Shown: positions 13,122 through 13,724 of the stretch, piece by piece
Layout: the number at the start of each line of letters is the position of its first letter
How positions within the stretch are numbered: the stretch's first letter is position 1
Assembly (NCBI GenBank): GCA_946480525.1
Contig: CAMLLA010000067.1
Location: 1 to 13,724 of the forward strand
Length of the DNA stretch: 13,724 bases
Direction of reading: 5' to 3'
Origin: an uncultured Asticcacaulis sp.
GTDB taxonomy: Bacteria > Pseudomonadota > Alphaproteobacteria > Caulobacterales > Caulobacteraceae
Position numbers and translations under genes: made by a program
The notes under the pieces: model-generated
Told to the model about the DNA's origin: nothing
Database searches by the model: none
What the model saw: only the letters and a program-made list of their open reading frames with translations

Positions 13122-13724
13122 TCATTGGGCTCCGGCGGCCGGGGGGCTGGGGATCGCTTCGGCTCTTGCCCTTTCGTCGGCGGTCAGACCGGGTTCCAGC
13201 ACTGTGGCGGCGTCACGGCCTGCTTCCAGGCCGGCCCGTTCTGCCAACCGGAACAGGGCGTAGGCCGTGGCCCGGTCTTTGTCGCCGCCTTCGCCGTTCA
13301 GGAACATGACGCCCAGGTTGAGCACTGCCTGCGGGTCGCCGTTTTCAGCGGCGCGCAGGAACCAGCGGCGCGCCATGGTCAGGTCCTTGCCGACGATTTC
13401 ACCGGTGTAGAAGTAGGTGCCGAGCGCGGTCTGGGCCTCGGCGCTGCCTTTCAGCGCGGCTTCCTTGTAGTAGACGATAGCCTTCTGCGGGTCGGCAGCG
13501 ACGATCCTGCCGTGGTCGTACAGGCGGCCGGATTCATAAAGCGCGTCCGGATGCCCGCGTTTGGCGGCTTCGAGCAGCCACTGCGCGCCTTCCTTCGGTT
13601 TGGCGGGGACGCCTTCGTCGCCGTCCAGCAGGATGATGCCGAGCTCGTACTGGGCGGGGGCGTAGCCGACTTCACCGGCCTTCTTGAAATATTTCACGGC
13701 CTTGGCGGTGCTTTCCTCGCCGCC
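13122..13724 (-). CDS. Sel1-like repeat protein, N-terminus cut by window edge
   Basis: The reading frame runs in from the right window edge with no start: the codons from 13724 on read GGEESTAKAVKYFKKAGEVG, and the GTG at 13697 falls inside a repeat helix, so it is not the start. The visible 200 residues hold four to five Sel1/TPR-like helical hairpins of about 36 residues, with the usual A.WLLEAAKRGHPDALYESGRLY pattern (also YYKEAALKGSAEAQTALGTYF and WFLRAAENGDPQAVLNLGVMF). The C-terminal tail is Ala/Pro-rich (IPSPPAAGAQ). Sel1 repeats are protein-protein interaction scaffolds, often exported or envelope-linked in alphaproteobacteria. The N-terminal part that would show localisation is missing, and the partner is unknown. 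Confidence 0.88.
   Translation of the reverse strand, partial: GGEESTAKAVKYFKKAGEVGYAPAQYELGIILLDGDEGVPAKPKEGAQWLLEAAKRGHPDALYESGRLYDHGRIVAADPQKAIVYYKEAALKGSAEAQTALGTYFYTGEIVGKDLTMARRWFLRAAENGDPQAVLNLGVMFLNGEGGDKDRATAYALFRLAERAGLEAGRDAATVLEPGLTADERARAEAIPSPPAAGAQ

Noticed and set aside
1..13724. The three secreted sugar-active genes as one polysaccharide-utilisation locus.
   Set aside because: They are kilobases apart, on different strands, separated by unrelated operons, and no TonB receptor, transporter or sugar regulator is in the window.

Overview
The window is high-GC (about 63-64 % by eye), densely coded chromosomal DNA, most likely from an alphaproteobacterium. The protein mix points to Caulobacteraceae or a near relative such as Asticcacaulis: plant-polysaccharide hydrolases, an ArsR/AHSA1/GST operon, a two-lobed retropepsin-like protease and a small type-I-secreted RTX protein. 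Short or absent 5' leaders fit this, but the taxonomy is inference. I saw no tRNA, rRNA, insertion sequence, CRISPR array or phage module.

Layout from left to right. Positions 1-984 (minus) hold the 3'-truncated reading frame of a GH88/GH105 unsaturated-glycuronyl hydrolase. Upstream of it on the same strand is a secreted DUF3298-like protein (1055-2230). A divergent promoter region (2231-2337) then leads to a 70-aa DUF4287 gene (2338-2550) whose predicted transcript starts exactly at its ATG. A tightly overlapping minus-strand operon follows: ArsR repressor, AHSA1/SRPBCC protein and glutathione S-transferase (4048 to 2554). It is headed by two abutting TTAAC-N6-GTTAA dyads. Next comes a small RTX protein (4223-4774, minus) with a textbook intrinsic terminator, then a secreted DUF1080 (3-keto-disaccharide hydrolase-like) protein (4991-5767, plus).

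The central 3 kb (5814-8707, minus) is a two-gene operon. A 142-aa protein with beta-grasp-like features ends in an exposed -PLVGG tail, like MoaD/ThiS/ubiquitin-like proteins. It is coupled through a 1-base TGATG junction to an 821-aa DUF4132 (MolR/YehI-like) protein. A good sigma70-type promoter sits just upstream. This is the best candidate here for an under-described system.

The right end carries an uncharacterised membrane-anchored protein (8804-9529, minus), a divergent secreted clan GH-A-like glycoside hydrolase of 756 aa (9683-11953, plus), a two-lobed aspartic protease (12045-13061, plus), and the C-terminal part of a Sel1-repeat protein (13122-13724, minus, running off the window). 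The last two genes converge on a long imperfect stem-loop.

Three secreted sugar-active proteins (GH105, DUF1080, GH-A-like) suggest a polysaccharide-degrading lifestyle. They are interleaved with unrelated genes, and no SusC/TonB receptor or sugar transporter is visible, so this is not a compact polysaccharide-utilisation locus.
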